From Cyanobacteria bacterium UBA6446 (GTDB taxonomy: Bacteria; Cyanobacteriota; Vampirovibrionia; Gastranaerophilales; Gastranaerophilaceae), in the NCBI GenBank assembly GCA_002438405.1, contig DJOE01000009.1:62001-126000 (forward strand): a stretch of DNA of 64,000 bases, read 5' to 3'. This document shows positions 7,737-16,729 of this stretch, piece by piece (the stretch's first letter is position 1; each line of letters starts with the position of its first letter). The notes under the pieces were generated by a model. The model was not told where the DNA came from, did not search any database, and was given only the letters and a program-made list of their open reading frames with translations. A program made the translations under genes and the position numbers.

Positions 7737-8477
7737 CTATTCATTGTATTCTTGAATTGATATTGATTCAAGATCATCAAATTCTTGAAAAGCTTTATAC
7801 AAATCTTTGACCGGTTTTTTAGTAATAATATCTATAATACAAGTTATTTTTGTATTATTCTCATCTGCATTCATTTTCTTTTCGGTTAATTCTCGGATTT
7901 CTTGATATTTGCCGATAATGAATTCGTGAATTTTTTTAGCTATTTCATTTTTACAAATTATTGAAATTTTAATTCTTTTTGTTCGTTTGATGCTATTTGG
8001 AATAACTTTTCTTTCAAAAACTCTGATTGAAACAAGAGTAAGAATTGATAAAAGAGTTCCTGCAAAAGCTATTTCATACATTCCGGCTCCGCATGCCATA
8101 CCGATACTTGCTGCAATCCACAAAGTTGCTGCAGTTGTTAATCCTAAAACGATTGGTCCGTTTCTAAGAACAGTACCTGCACCAATAAAACCAATACCTG
8201 TAACAATTTGAGCTGCAACTCTTGATGTATCTCTTATACCGGTTGCTTGGTTAACAATTACGTTATCCCCTGTTGCAAAAGTTGGAAAACCATAAATTGA
8301 TATAAGTGTAAATACACAAGCACCTAAACAAACTAATATGTGAGTTCTTAACCCTGCGTATTTATTTGTTAATTCTCTTTCTAACCCGATACAAAAACCA
8401 AAAATAACTGCAATTAAAATTCTTAGCATATATTCAAGGTTTATTATATTTGTCAAATGATCCAGATTTACTTCCAT
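7737..8477 (-). CDS. MgtC/SapB family membrane protein
   Basis: The 246-residue product has an N-terminal membrane part with the MgtC signatures FGFCIGLERELTNKYAGLRTH and TGIGFIGAGTVLR, and a soluble C-terminal domain of about 85 residues that resembles the ACT-like tail of MgtC proteins. Members are linked to Mg limitation, ATP-synthase control and survival in hosts; the precise role here is unknown. It starts 17 nt after the ABC permease gene and is probably co-transcribed with it. Confidence 0.9.
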   Translation of the reverse strand: MEVNLDHLTNIINLEYMLRILIAVIFGFCIGLERELTNKYAGLRTHILVCLGACVFTLISIYGFPTFATGDNVIVNQATGIRDTSRVAAQIVTGIGFIGAGTVLRNGPIVLGLTTAATLWIAASIGMACGAGMYEIAFAGTLLSILTLVSIRVFERKVIPNSIKRTKRIKISIICKNEIAKKIHEFIIGKYQEIRELTEKKMNADENNTKITCIIDIITKKPVKDLYKAFQEFDDLESISIQEYNE

Positions 8478-8494
8478 AGCTCTCCTTTTGTGTG

Positions 8495-9562
8495 TTATCT
8501 AATTTTGCTTTGTGGGTCTAAAACATCTCTTATGGTATCACCTATTAGGTTAAAAGCCAAAACTGATACAAAAATTAAAAATCCAGGGGTTAAAAGCCAA
8601 GGTCTGTATAAAATATTTGTGAATTCTTGAGCTTCTTTGAGCATATTACCCCAACTTGCATCAGGTTGTTGAATTCCAAGACCTAAAAAGCTCAATCCTG
8701 ATTCTGATAAAATATATGATGGGATTGATAATGTCATTGCAACAATAACAAAGCTTGTAGTTTGTGGTAAGATGTGTTTCGTGATTATTCGCAATTTAGA
8801 TGCTCCAATTGACTGAGCTGCTTGAATGTATTCTTGATTTTTGATAGATAAAACCATACCTCTTACGACCCTTGCAAATCCTGCCCAGCCGATAAGAGCT
8901 AAAATTATTACAATAAGCAAAAATCTTTGAGTACTTGTCATGCCCGACGGAAGAATTGAAGCAAGAATTATAAGTAAGTAAAAGCTCGGTATAGACATTA
9001 TTGCCTCTGCAAATCTCATCATAATCATGTCAACTTTCCCGCCAAAATAGCCGGAAATTCCCCCATATAACAGTCCTATCGGGAATAGAACAAACAAAGC
9101 TAAAAAACCAATAGTCATAGAAATTCGCCCGCCAAATAGAAGTCTTGAAAATACATCTCGCCCATTTATATCTGTTCCAAGTAAAAACAATCTTCCGTTT
9201 GAATCTGTTGTAACAAGGTGTCTTTTCATTGGTATTAGTCCAAGAAATTTATAAGGTTGACCTTGAGAGAAAATTTTTACATAATGTTTTTGACTTCTAT
9301 CTAGATTGTATTCTATTTCAAGAGTTTGAGGATTGAATTTCCTTGTGTAGTTATAAGTATATGGTTTAGATAATTTCCCATTTTCGTCAATTGTAAAAAC
9401 TTTTGATGGTGGAACATAAGCCATTGTTCTATCTGAAAAATCTTTTGTATAAGGTGCAATAAAATCTGCTAAAAATAGTGCAAGATAAATTACTCCTAAA
9501 ACAATAAGAGCAATTCTTGCAAATTTATCTTTCCATAATTGTTGTAAAACTTCTTTAATCAT
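8495..9562 (-). CDS. peptide/nickel-type ABC transporter permease, OppC/DppC family
   Basis: The 355-residue permease has an N-terminal membrane segment, a long periplasmic insertion (about residues 35-125), then five more hydrophobic segments. The EAA-loop region is visible in QSIGASKLRIITKHILPQTTSF. It begins 4 bases inside the OppB-like gene, the usual translational coupling. No OppD/OppF ATPase gene is present on either side. Confidence 0.9.
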   Translation of the reverse strand: MIKEVLQQLWKDKFARIALIVLGVIYLALFLADFIAPYTKDFSDRTMAYVPPSKVFTIDENGKLSKPYTYNYTRKFNPQTLEIEYNLDRSQKHYVKIFSQGQPYKFLGLIPMKRHLVTTDSNGRLFLLGTDINGRDVFSRLLFGGRISMTIGFLALFVLFPIGLLYGGISGYFGGKVDMIMMRFAEAIMSIPSFYLLIILASILPSGMTSTQRFLLIVIILALIGWAGFARVVRGMVLSIKNQEYIQAAQSIGASKLRIITKHILPQTTSFVIVAMTLSIPSYILSESGLSFLGLGIQQPDASWGNMLKEAQEFTNILYRPWLLTPGFLIFVSVLAFNLIGDTIRDVLDPQSKIR

Positions 9563-10530
9563 GATTTCACTCTAATTCTCGGATCTGTGATGATTAAAAG
9601 AATATCCGCAATTAAATTACCTAATACAAGCATTACGGCACCCATCATCAATGATGCCATAACAAGATTTATATCTGATTTCATAACAGCTTCAAGGATT
9701 AATCTTCCAAGCCCAGGGTATTGAAAAACATATTCTGTTAATGCTGCCCCACTTAACAGTCCTGCAAACTCAAAGCCTAGCAGTGTAATCATAGGATTTA
9801 TGGCATTTCTTAGGGCATGTTTATAAATAACAGTGAATTCTGGCAAACCTTTAGCTCTTGCAAATTTAACATAGTCACTATCTAGGACATCAAGCATATT
9901 TGCTCGCATTTGTCTTTGTAATCCTGCAAGAGAAATTGTAAACAATACAAGTACAGGCAATATTAAGTGATGTGTGATATCCAAAAATTTTGCACCAAAA
10001 TTCATTTCAGAAAAATTAGGACTAGTTAGTCCACCAATTGGGAACCAACCGGTTTTGACTGCAAATATCAATAACAAAACTGCAAAGAAGAATGATGGAA
10101 TTGCCATTCCAATACTTGTTAAAACTGTTAATAGTCTATCAAAAGGTGTTTTCCAATTGACCGCAGCAATAATTCCTAACGGAACTCCAACAAGCCATGT
10201 TAAAAATATTACTATACTTGTTAAAAGTAGTGTATTTGGAATTCTTTCTTTTAATTTTTGGCTAACTTTTTCGCCCGTGGAAGTTACACCTAAATCTCCT
10301 CTAACAAAAGAATAAGCCCATTTCCCGTATTGTATAATTATTGGTTTATCTAGTCCTAATCTTTGTTTTTCTTTTTCAACTGTTGCAGGTGATACAGATG
10401 GATTTAATTTTAATTCTGCCAATGGATCAACAGGAGAAAGTCTTATTATGAAAAAACTTATTAAAGATACAATAATAAGAAGCGGGATTGTTTGAATTAT
10501 TCGTTTTAATATGTATTTTAATGTTTCCAC
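9559..10530 (-). CDS. peptide/nickel-type ABC transporter permease, OppB/DppB family
   Basis: The 323-residue permease has about six membrane segments, the characteristic start YILKRIIQTIPLLIIVSLISFFIIRLSP (residues 6-33) and the EAA region YVKFARAKGLPEFTVIYKHALRNA that contacts the ATPase. It lies between the solute-binding lipoprotein gene (7-nt gap) and the OppC-like gene. The substrate class (peptide, nickel or other) cannot be set from sequence. Confidence 0.91.
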   Translation of the reverse strand: METLKYILKRIIQTIPLLIIVSLISFFIIRLSPVDPLAELKLNPSVSPATVEKEKQRLGLDKPIIIQYGKWAYSFVRGDLGVTSTGEKVSQKLKERIPNTLLLTSIVIFLTWLVGVPLGIIAAVNWKTPFDRLLTVLTSIGMAIPSFFFAVLLLIFAVKTGWFPIGGLTSPNFSEMNFGAKFLDITHHLILPVLVLFTISLAGLQRQMRANMLDVLDSDYVKFARAKGLPEFTVIYKHALRNAINPMITLLGFEFAGLLSGAALTEYVFQYPGLGRLILEAVMKSDINLVMASLMMGAVMLVLGNLIADILLIITDPRIRVKS

Positions 10531-10537
10531 CTTTTAA

Positions 10538-12379
10538 TTATTCTCCTATATAAATTTCTTCAATATTATGCGTAATCCCTCCAAGACTGGACGGATAAAT
10601 GTTTTTAAACTTGTTTCGCAATGCAACAATTCTAGTTGGTGAATAAATATAAATCATTGGTTTTTCGTTATAGACAACTTCTTGATATTTGTCATAATAT
10701 TTTTTTCTGTCCTCAAATTTTGTTGCTAAAGCCCCTTGAGTATATAAATAATCAAGCTCTTTTTCCCAAGGTAAAATTTTTGCTTTTCCCTCTTGTGGGG
10801 TTCTTTGATTGAACATGTGGAGTCTGCCATCTGATAACCAAACATTTTTTCCTCCGTTAGGTTCAAGAGGTGATCCTGTTAAACCCATAATTACCATATC
10901 CCAATCATAAGTACTTACGAGTTTATTTACAAGTGAATTGAATTCAATAGGTTTGAAATTAACTTTCATTCCTAAATCCTCTAGGTCTTGTTTTACCATA
11001 ACTCCAATTGCTTCACGTTCTGTGTTGCCGGCATTTGTGTACAAATCAAATTCAACTCTGTGTCCGTGTTTATCAAAAAGTCTACCCTTTTTATCTAAGT
11101 AGAAACCGGATTTTTTAAGTAATTGCTTTGATTTATTCAAATTTTTATCATAAGGTTTTAAATTTTTGTTTAAATATATTGAATTTAAGCTTTCCGGAGT
11201 AAATAATGGTGCACCAATTCCATTTGCAATATTTAAAACCATATTTTTCCTATCTATTGCATAATCGACAGCTTTTCTAAAGTTCAAATCTTGAAACCAC
11301 ATTTGTTTGTCTGGAGATACATAATATTTCCCTTTGTCATTTTTTCGATTATTCAAATTCATAGATAAATACATTGTTCCAGTATCCGGACCGAGATTGT
11401 ATAATTTGAAATCGGAATGAGGTTCTAGTGATTTGTATCTCGCAACTTTTGAACCTTGTAATGAAATAACATCAAGTTCTTTTGCTTCAAATTTCAGGAC
11501 TTCGTTATTCAAATCTCCTACAATTAAATAAACAAGCTTATCTAAATAAGGTAATTTTTGCCCTTTTGAATTTATCTCATAATAATTAGGATTTCGTTCA
11601 AAAACTACTCTTTGCGCCGGTACATATTCTTTCAATTTGAAAGCTCCTGATACTACAAAATCTGATGGTTTTGTATTTGTTGATAAAAACGAGTCAAAAT
11701 ATGCCGTTCCTTTTTTTATTGCAGGCATGAAAATATGTTTTGGTGCAATTGATGTTGATAACATTCTGATAAAAGGCGCAAAAGGTTTTGGGGTTGTGAA
11801 TTCAACTGTGTAATTGTCAATTTTTTTGACTGTTGGAAGTTTACCGTCAATGACAATAGAATCTCTTGTTGATGTGTCACCAAAGCCCGCAAAAATAATA
11901 TTATTCCACGTGAATACAACATCATCTGCTGTTATTGGTTTACCGTCAGACCACTTTATTCCATGTCTTAATTTGATTGTATATGTTTTTCCATCTGGGG
12001 AGATAGAAAATGCTTTTGCAAGTTTTGGGGTTGGTTGACCGGTAATCGGATCTGATGTCAATAATCCGTCATACATTACACTTGCCATTGTTTGAGAGGT
12101 GTTATCCTTGCAATTGAATGGATTGAATGTTTTAGGACCTTCACCAATTGTAGAAGAAACTAACTCCCCTCCGAATTTTCCAATTGGTGCTGTGGATTCA
12201 AGGTAATCAATCCCGTTAATCGAGATGTTTTTAGGCACAGGATAATTAACTTGCAACTTGTCGGATTCTGTTTGAATTCTTTTTTGATTGTTTGGAACAG
12301 TATCTTTTACAAGACAAGCTTTGCATAACAATGCGACTAAAATTATTGCTATTAAAACCCTAAAACCTCTCCATGTCAT
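10538..12379 (-). CDS. extracytoplasmic solute-binding lipoprotein, family 5 (OppA/DppA type)
   Basis: The 613-residue product has a signal peptide with a lipobox-like LVALLC at about residues 15-20; a second Cys at 23 offers an alternative site. It is then a family 5 solute-binding protein: SISPDGKTYTIKLRHGIKWSDGKPITADDVVFTW (about residues 128-161) is the classic segment, and DRKNMVLNIANGIGAPLFTPE is a later conserved part. It feeds the OppB/OppC-like permeases immediately downstream. Confidence 0.9.
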   Translation of the reverse strand: MTWRGFRVLIAIILVALLCKACLVKDTVPNNQKRIQTESDKLQVNYPVPKNISINGIDYLESTAPIGKFGGELVSSTIGEGPKTFNPFNCKDNTSQTMASVMYDGLLTSDPITGQPTPKLAKAFSISPDGKTYTIKLRHGIKWSDGKPITADDVVFTWNNIIFAGFGDTSTRDSIVIDGKLPTVKKIDNYTVEFTTPKPFAPFIRMLSTSIAPKHIFMPAIKKGTAYFDSFLSTNTKPSDFVVSGAFKLKEYVPAQRVVFERNPNYYEINSKGQKLPYLDKLVYLIVGDLNNEVLKFEAKELDVISLQGSKVARYKSLEPHSDFKLYNLGPDTGTMYLSMNLNNRKNDKGKYYVSPDKQMWFQDLNFRKAVDYAIDRKNMVLNIANGIGAPLFTPESLNSIYLNKNLKPYDKNLNKSKQLLKKSGFYLDKKGRLFDKHGHRVEFDLYTNAGNTEREAIGVMVKQDLEDLGMKVNFKPIEFNSLVNKLVSTYDWDMVIMGLTGSPLEPNGGKNVWLSDGRLHMFNQRTPQEGKAKILPWEKELDYLYTQGALATKFEDRKKYYDKYQEVVYNEKPMIYIYSPTRIVALRNKFKNIYPSSLGGITHNIEEIYIGE

Positions 12380-12440
12380 ACCATTAGAATATCACAAAAA
12401 GATTTGAATGTATTGCTCGATTGGTTATGATTTTCTAAAC

Positions 12441-12478
12441 AAAAAGACGGACTAAATTTTATTTTTAATCCGTCTTTT
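12441..12478 (-). terminator. intrinsic terminator of typA
   Basis: On the minus strand an AGACGGA arm and a TCCGTCT arm enclose an AT-rich loop and are followed by TTTTTG. It sits about 30 nt after the typA stop and before the ABC-binding-protein gene. Confidence 0.75.
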
Positions 12479-12508
12479 ATAATTTTTTGTCGTACTAGTT
12501 AAGATTTA

Positions 12509-14305
12509 TTAGTTGTAAATTTTCTTAGTTAAATCAGCTTTTCTTAATCTGATATTTTCAGGAGTAATTTCAACTAATTCATCATCTCCAATATATTCAA
12601 GAGCTTCTTCCAAAGATAGAATTCTTGGAGCTTGAAGAGTTACCATAACATCTGCAGTAGAACTTCTCATATTTGTAAGTTTCTTTGTTTTGCAGATATT
12701 AACTTGAATATCCTGAGGTCTATTACATTCACCGATAATCATTCCTCTATAAACTTTTGTTTTAGGAGTGATGAAGAATACCCCTCTGTCTTCAAATTGA
12801 GCTAATGCGTATGGAATAGCTTCCCCTTGTTCAAAAGCGATGATTGATCCGCTTCTTTGACGAGGAATATCACCAGCATAAGGTCTGTAATGCAAGAATG
12901 TGTGATACATAATACCTTCACCTCTTGTCATTCTGATGAATTCGCTTCTGAAACCGATTAAGCCTCTTGCTGGAATATGGAATGTTAGATTTGTTCTTCC
13001 TTTAGAAGTTTGCATATCTTTCATTTCAGCTTTTCTATTTGATAATCTTTCGATAACACTACCTGCGTAAGCTTCCGGAACATCAATAATCAGGTTTTCA
13101 TAAGGTTCACAATGTTCGCCATTGATTGTCTTGTAAATTACTTCCGGTTTTGATACTGCAAATTCATAACCCTCACGACGCATTGTTTCAATAAGAATAC
13201 TCAAATGAAGTTCGCCTCTCCCTGAAACTTTAAAACAATCTGTTGAATCTGTGTCTTCAACTCTTAAACTTACGTTCTTTTCAAGTTCTGTGTATAAACG
13301 TTTTCTAAGTTGTCTTGAAGTAACGAATTTACCTTCAGTTCCTGCAAATGGACTATCATTTACAGAGAAGTTCATTTGCAATGTAGGTTCGTCAACTTTG
13401 ATTAGAGGTAAAGCTTTTGGAGTGTTAGGGTCGCAAATTGTTTCACCGATTTGAATATCTGAAAAGCCTGCAATCCCTACGATATCACCAGCAGAAGCAG
13501 ATTCAATTTCAACTCTGCCTAAATCCTTAAATCCAAAAAGTTTAACGATTTTACCTTTTTCTTGAGAACCGTCTGCGTGAATTAAACAAACTTGGTCTTG
13601 AGAACTTACTTTACCGTGAGCAATACGGCCGATAACGATTCTCCCAACGTATTCGTTGTAGTCAAGAGTTGTAGCTCTGAATTGGAATGGTTCGTTTTCA
13701 TCGCCATCTGGTGCTTTAATATTTTTGATAATGCAATCAAGTAATGGTGTCATATCTTTTCTTTCATCATTCAAATCTTTAATTGCAAAACCGTTTAAAC
13801 TGCTTGAAAAGATGAATGGAAAATCAATCAAATCTTCTCTGTCAGTCAATTCAGTGAATAAATCAAAAACTTTGTCTAAGGCAGTAAGAGGTTCAGCAGC
13901 AGGTTTATCGATTTTGTTGATTACAACAATAATTTTCAAACCTAATTCTAAAGCTTTTGATAATACAAATCTAGTTTGAGGCATTGGTCCTTCGGCAGCA
14001 TCAACGATTAACAATGCACCATCTACCATTCCTAAAACACGTTCAACTTCACCACCAAAATCTGCGTGTCCTGGGGTGTCAACAACGTTAATTTTTGTTC
14101 CTTTATAGTTGATTGAAATATTTTTAGAAAGGATTGTAATTCCTCTTTCCCTTTCCAAATCGTTACTATCAAGAACACGTTCTTCTACGTGTTGGTTTGC
14201 ACGGAAAGCACCTGCTTGTTTTAACAAACAGTCAACTAATGTAGTTTTACCGTGGTCAACGTGAGCAATAATTGCTATATTTCTAATGTTTTCATTACAA
14301 GTCAT
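12509..14305 (-). CDS. typA: translational GTPase TypA/BipA
   Basis: The 598-residue protein has the five GTPase motifs of the elongation-factor class: AHVDHGKTT (P-loop), RERGITIL (switch I), DTPGHADFGGE (switch II) and NKIDKP. Domains II, III and V and the BipA-specific C-terminal domain (about residues 490-598) follow. It helps 50S assembly and stress adaptation. The length is standard. It has its own terminator, so it is likely a single-gene unit. Confidence 0.96.
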   Translation of the reverse strand: MTCNENIRNIAIIAHVDHGKTTLVDCLLKQAGAFRANQHVEERVLDSNDLERERGITILSKNISINYKGTKINVVDTPGHADFGGEVERVLGMVDGALLIVDAAEGPMPQTRFVLSKALELGLKIIVVINKIDKPAAEPLTALDKVFDLFTELTDREDLIDFPFIFSSSLNGFAIKDLNDERKDMTPLLDCIIKNIKAPDGDENEPFQFRATTLDYNEYVGRIVIGRIAHGKVSSQDQVCLIHADGSQEKGKIVKLFGFKDLGRVEIESASAGDIVGIAGFSDIQIGETICDPNTPKALPLIKVDEPTLQMNFSVNDSPFAGTEGKFVTSRQLRKRLYTELEKNVSLRVEDTDSTDCFKVSGRGELHLSILIETMRREGYEFAVSKPEVIYKTINGEHCEPYENLIIDVPEAYAGSVIERLSNRKAEMKDMQTSKGRTNLTFHIPARGLIGFRSEFIRMTRGEGIMYHTFLHYRPYAGDIPRQRSGSIIAFEQGEAIPYALAQFEDRGVFFITPKTKVYRGMIIGECNRPQDIQVNICKTKKLTNMRSSTADVMVTLQAPRILSLEEALEYIGDDELVEITPENIRLRKADLTKKIYN

Positions 14306-14415
14306 ACATTCCCTACCATTCGTAATTTGTTTAGTGTAATTTTTACACTTATATCATAAAACAGAGATTTTTATTTTTCAAGAATATTTACATTATATTA
14401 ATTTAATTTGAAAAA

Positions 14416-15114
14416 TTATTTTTTGATTTCGTTAGTTATTCTTGTGATAGCTTTTATGGTGTCTGTTTTTCCAAGCTTTACCGCTATTTCGTGAGCTTCA
14501 CTCAATTCTTGCAACGCTTGATTTTTATTTGAATCTCTTAAATATTTTGCTATTCTTATTTTTACATTACAAAGCATATTTTCATAAACGTCAATAGGTT
14601 TTAACTTTCTTGTAATTGTTTTGTATCTGTTTTCCATTTTTTCATAATTTTTGCAAATATCAGATAATGCTCTTTTTTCTTCAAATAAAATTTTCAATCT
14701 TTGTGGACTTTTGGAATCTTTTTGAACAAGAACTTTATTTAAATCTTCACATCTTGCCATAATGTGTACAGGGTCATGAAATCTCTTAGCAACAGCAAGT
14801 GCATTATATGCAAGTTGTTCTAAAACATTTGTTTTTCTATAATTTAATTTTATTAAAAAACTATAGATAATTCCTGCAAGTGTTCCATTGCCAAAACTTA
14901 CGAGCTGTTCAGCTAATCTTTTTGAATTATTATTCATTAATTCTCTTTGAGAATTTTTTTCAAATTTATCTCCAATAGAGGTTAACATTGCATAAAATGA
15001 TGACGGGTCAACTTGTTCTTTATTTTTTGAAGATTTTATAACTTTTTGGGATAAATATTGAAATGCAGATTCCGGATTGGTTAATTGTTTTGGAGTGAAT
15101 CTTATTTTTATCAT
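14416..15114 (-). CDS. helical protein of unknown function
   Basis: The 232-residue product is basic and almost entirely helical by appearance, with TPR-like helix pairs near residues 95-120 and 170-225 (for example QALQELSEAHEIAVKLGKTD). No signal peptide or membrane segment is visible. I do not recognise it. It lies alone, 110 nt from typA and 52 nt from the transporter gene, all on the minus strand. Confidence 0.65.
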   Translation of the reverse strand: MIKIRFTPKQLTNPESAFQYLSQKVIKSSKNKEQVDPSSFYAMLTSIGDKFEKNSQRELMNNNSKRLAEQLVSFGNGTLAGIIYSFLIKLNYRKTNVLEQLAYNALAVAKRFHDPVHIMARCEDLNKVLVQKDSKSPQRLKILFEEKRALSDICKNYEKMENRYKTITRKLKPIDVYENMLCNVKIRIAKYLRDSNKNQALQELSEAHEIAVKLGKTDTIKAITRITNEIKK

Positions 15115-15166
15115 TAAATGTTTTATATCCTTTCAAAAGATATAAAAACCATAAAAATAGAATTTG

Positions 15167-16558
15167 CTAGTTTGAGTGTTTTTCTCGATATGCGTAGAAC
15201 GAACAAGATAAACAAATAATTCCAAATACGATACCAAAGCACATTGTCCAGTGATAAGAATTTAGAAAAGCTTTAGTATAAGCAACTCCGTCATTAACTA
15301 ATATATTTCTAAAACTGTCAAACAATGTAATTGTAACGGCAACACCTAGAATATTCCCTAAATTTCGTGATAAAGATAGAATTCCGCTTGCTATTCCAAG
15401 TTCTTCTTTTTTTACACTTGTGATAATTGCATTGTTTGACGGAGATTGGAAACAACCGTTACCAATTCCCATAATTATAGATGCTAAAATAATTTCCCAC
15501 ATTTGAGTATGAGTGTTAAATGTGGTGAAAATTGTAAGAGCAATTATATAAATAGATGGACCGAGAATCGTAAGCATTCTACTTCCGTGTTTCCCTGCGT
15601 AACTACCAGCAAATGGAGCAACAATAGATGATGCGACAGAATAAGGTAAAATTAATAAACCTGTTACAAATGCGTTATATTTTACAATTTCTTGCAAGAA
15701 AAACGGTAATAAAATTCCGTTTGTGAACATTGTCATATATGAGGTCATAACTGCAATATTCCCAAATGTAAATGTTTTTATTTTAAACATTTTGAAGTTA
15801 ATCAATGGGGCATTTATTTTGCTATCTCTGAAATAGAATAAACCTCCAAAGATAAGAGTTAAAACACCTAGGACAATAATTTTTAATGATTTCCAACCCC
15901 AAGTGTGTCCCTCTGAAATTGCTAACAACAATGCGAATAATGCAACCGTAAAATAAAAAAATCCTCTGTAATCAAATTTGAATTTTTTCTTTTTCATATA
16001 AGTAGGTAAAAGCTTGTATGAAAAGTATGCACCAAGTAGTGCGATTGGAACAGAAGGAAGGAATATTGTTCTCCAACCAAAATAATTTATTAATGCTCCG
16101 CCAATTGCAGGTCCACTCATTCCGCCAACGGCAACAAGACTTGCATTTAAACCTAGTGCTTTCCCTCTATTTTCCCCTTTGAATAGTGTTGCAATAACAG
16201 CAGGACCGTTTGCAATCATAATTGATGCTCCTAAAGCTTCAATACATCTGAAAGTTAATAGCATTGCAAAGTTTGGAGCGGTGCAATTTAGTGCTGCGCC
16301 AAGTGCAAATATAAAGAATCCGGAGGCATAAACTTTATTTTTAGGGAAAATATCACCTAATTTCCCAAAGAATGGCAAAAATACTGTCAAAACAAGCATA
16401 TAAGCAATAATTACCCATTGAACTTCAGGTAGTGTTATGTTCAAACCTTTGGCAATAGGATAAAGAGCTAATTGCACGGTACTTGAATCAAGCATTCCCA
16501 TAAAATTACCGAGAATTACCAGTAATGTAATAATCCATTTGATTTTTTTATTTGCCAT
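15167..16558 (-). CDS. MFS drug-efflux transporter, EmrB/QacA (DHA2) type
   Basis: The 463-residue product has about 13-14 hydrophobic segments. The start MLDSSTVQLALYPIAKGL and QWVIIAYMLVLTVFLPFFGKLGD contain the DHA2 motif D1 and motif A region, and GPAIGGALINYFGWRTIF matches motif C of exporters. It probably exports toxic compounds by proton antiport; the substrate is unknown. No partner membrane-fusion protein or regulator is adjacent. Confidence 0.9.
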   Translation of the reverse strand: MANKKIKWIITLLVILGNFMGMLDSSTVQLALYPIAKGLNITLPEVQWVIIAYMLVLTVFLPFFGKLGDIFPKNKVYASGFFIFALGAALNCTAPNFAMLLTFRCIEALGASIMIANGPAVIATLFKGENRGKALGLNASLVAVGGMSGPAIGGALINYFGWRTIFLPSVPIALLGAYFSYKLLPTYMKKKKFKFDYRGFFYFTVALFALLLAISEGHTWGWKSLKIIVLGVLTLIFGGLFYFRDSKINAPLINFKMFKIKTFTFGNIAVMTSYMTMFTNGILLPFFLQEIVKYNAFVTGLLILPYSVASSIVAPFAGSYAGKHGSRMLTILGPSIYIIALTIFTTFNTHTQMWEIILASIIMGIGNGCFQSPSNNAIITSVKKEELGIASGILSLSRNLGNILGVAVTITLFDSFRNILVNDGVAYTKAFLNSYHWTMCFGIVFGIICLSCSFYAYREKHSN

Positions 16559-16662
16559 GACAAAATTAATTCTATCACGTAAGAGGTTTAAATAATGTAA
16601 AGATTTGTAATGCCGAAATATCCTCTAAATCCTTTATTAATCTTAAAATATCCCATTTTTTA

Positions 16663-16691
16663 TTGAACTGATTTCTAAAATATGATATAAT
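16663..16691 (+). promoter_or_regulatory. sigma70-type promoter of the pilin-S74 gene pair
   Basis: TTGAAC (16663-16668), a 17-nt spacer and TATAAT (16686-16691) precede the first pilin-S74 gene by about 40 nt. Confidence 0.75.
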
Positions 16692-16729
16692 AATAATGTT
16701 CATGTTATATACTTTGGAGTTTGATGAGG

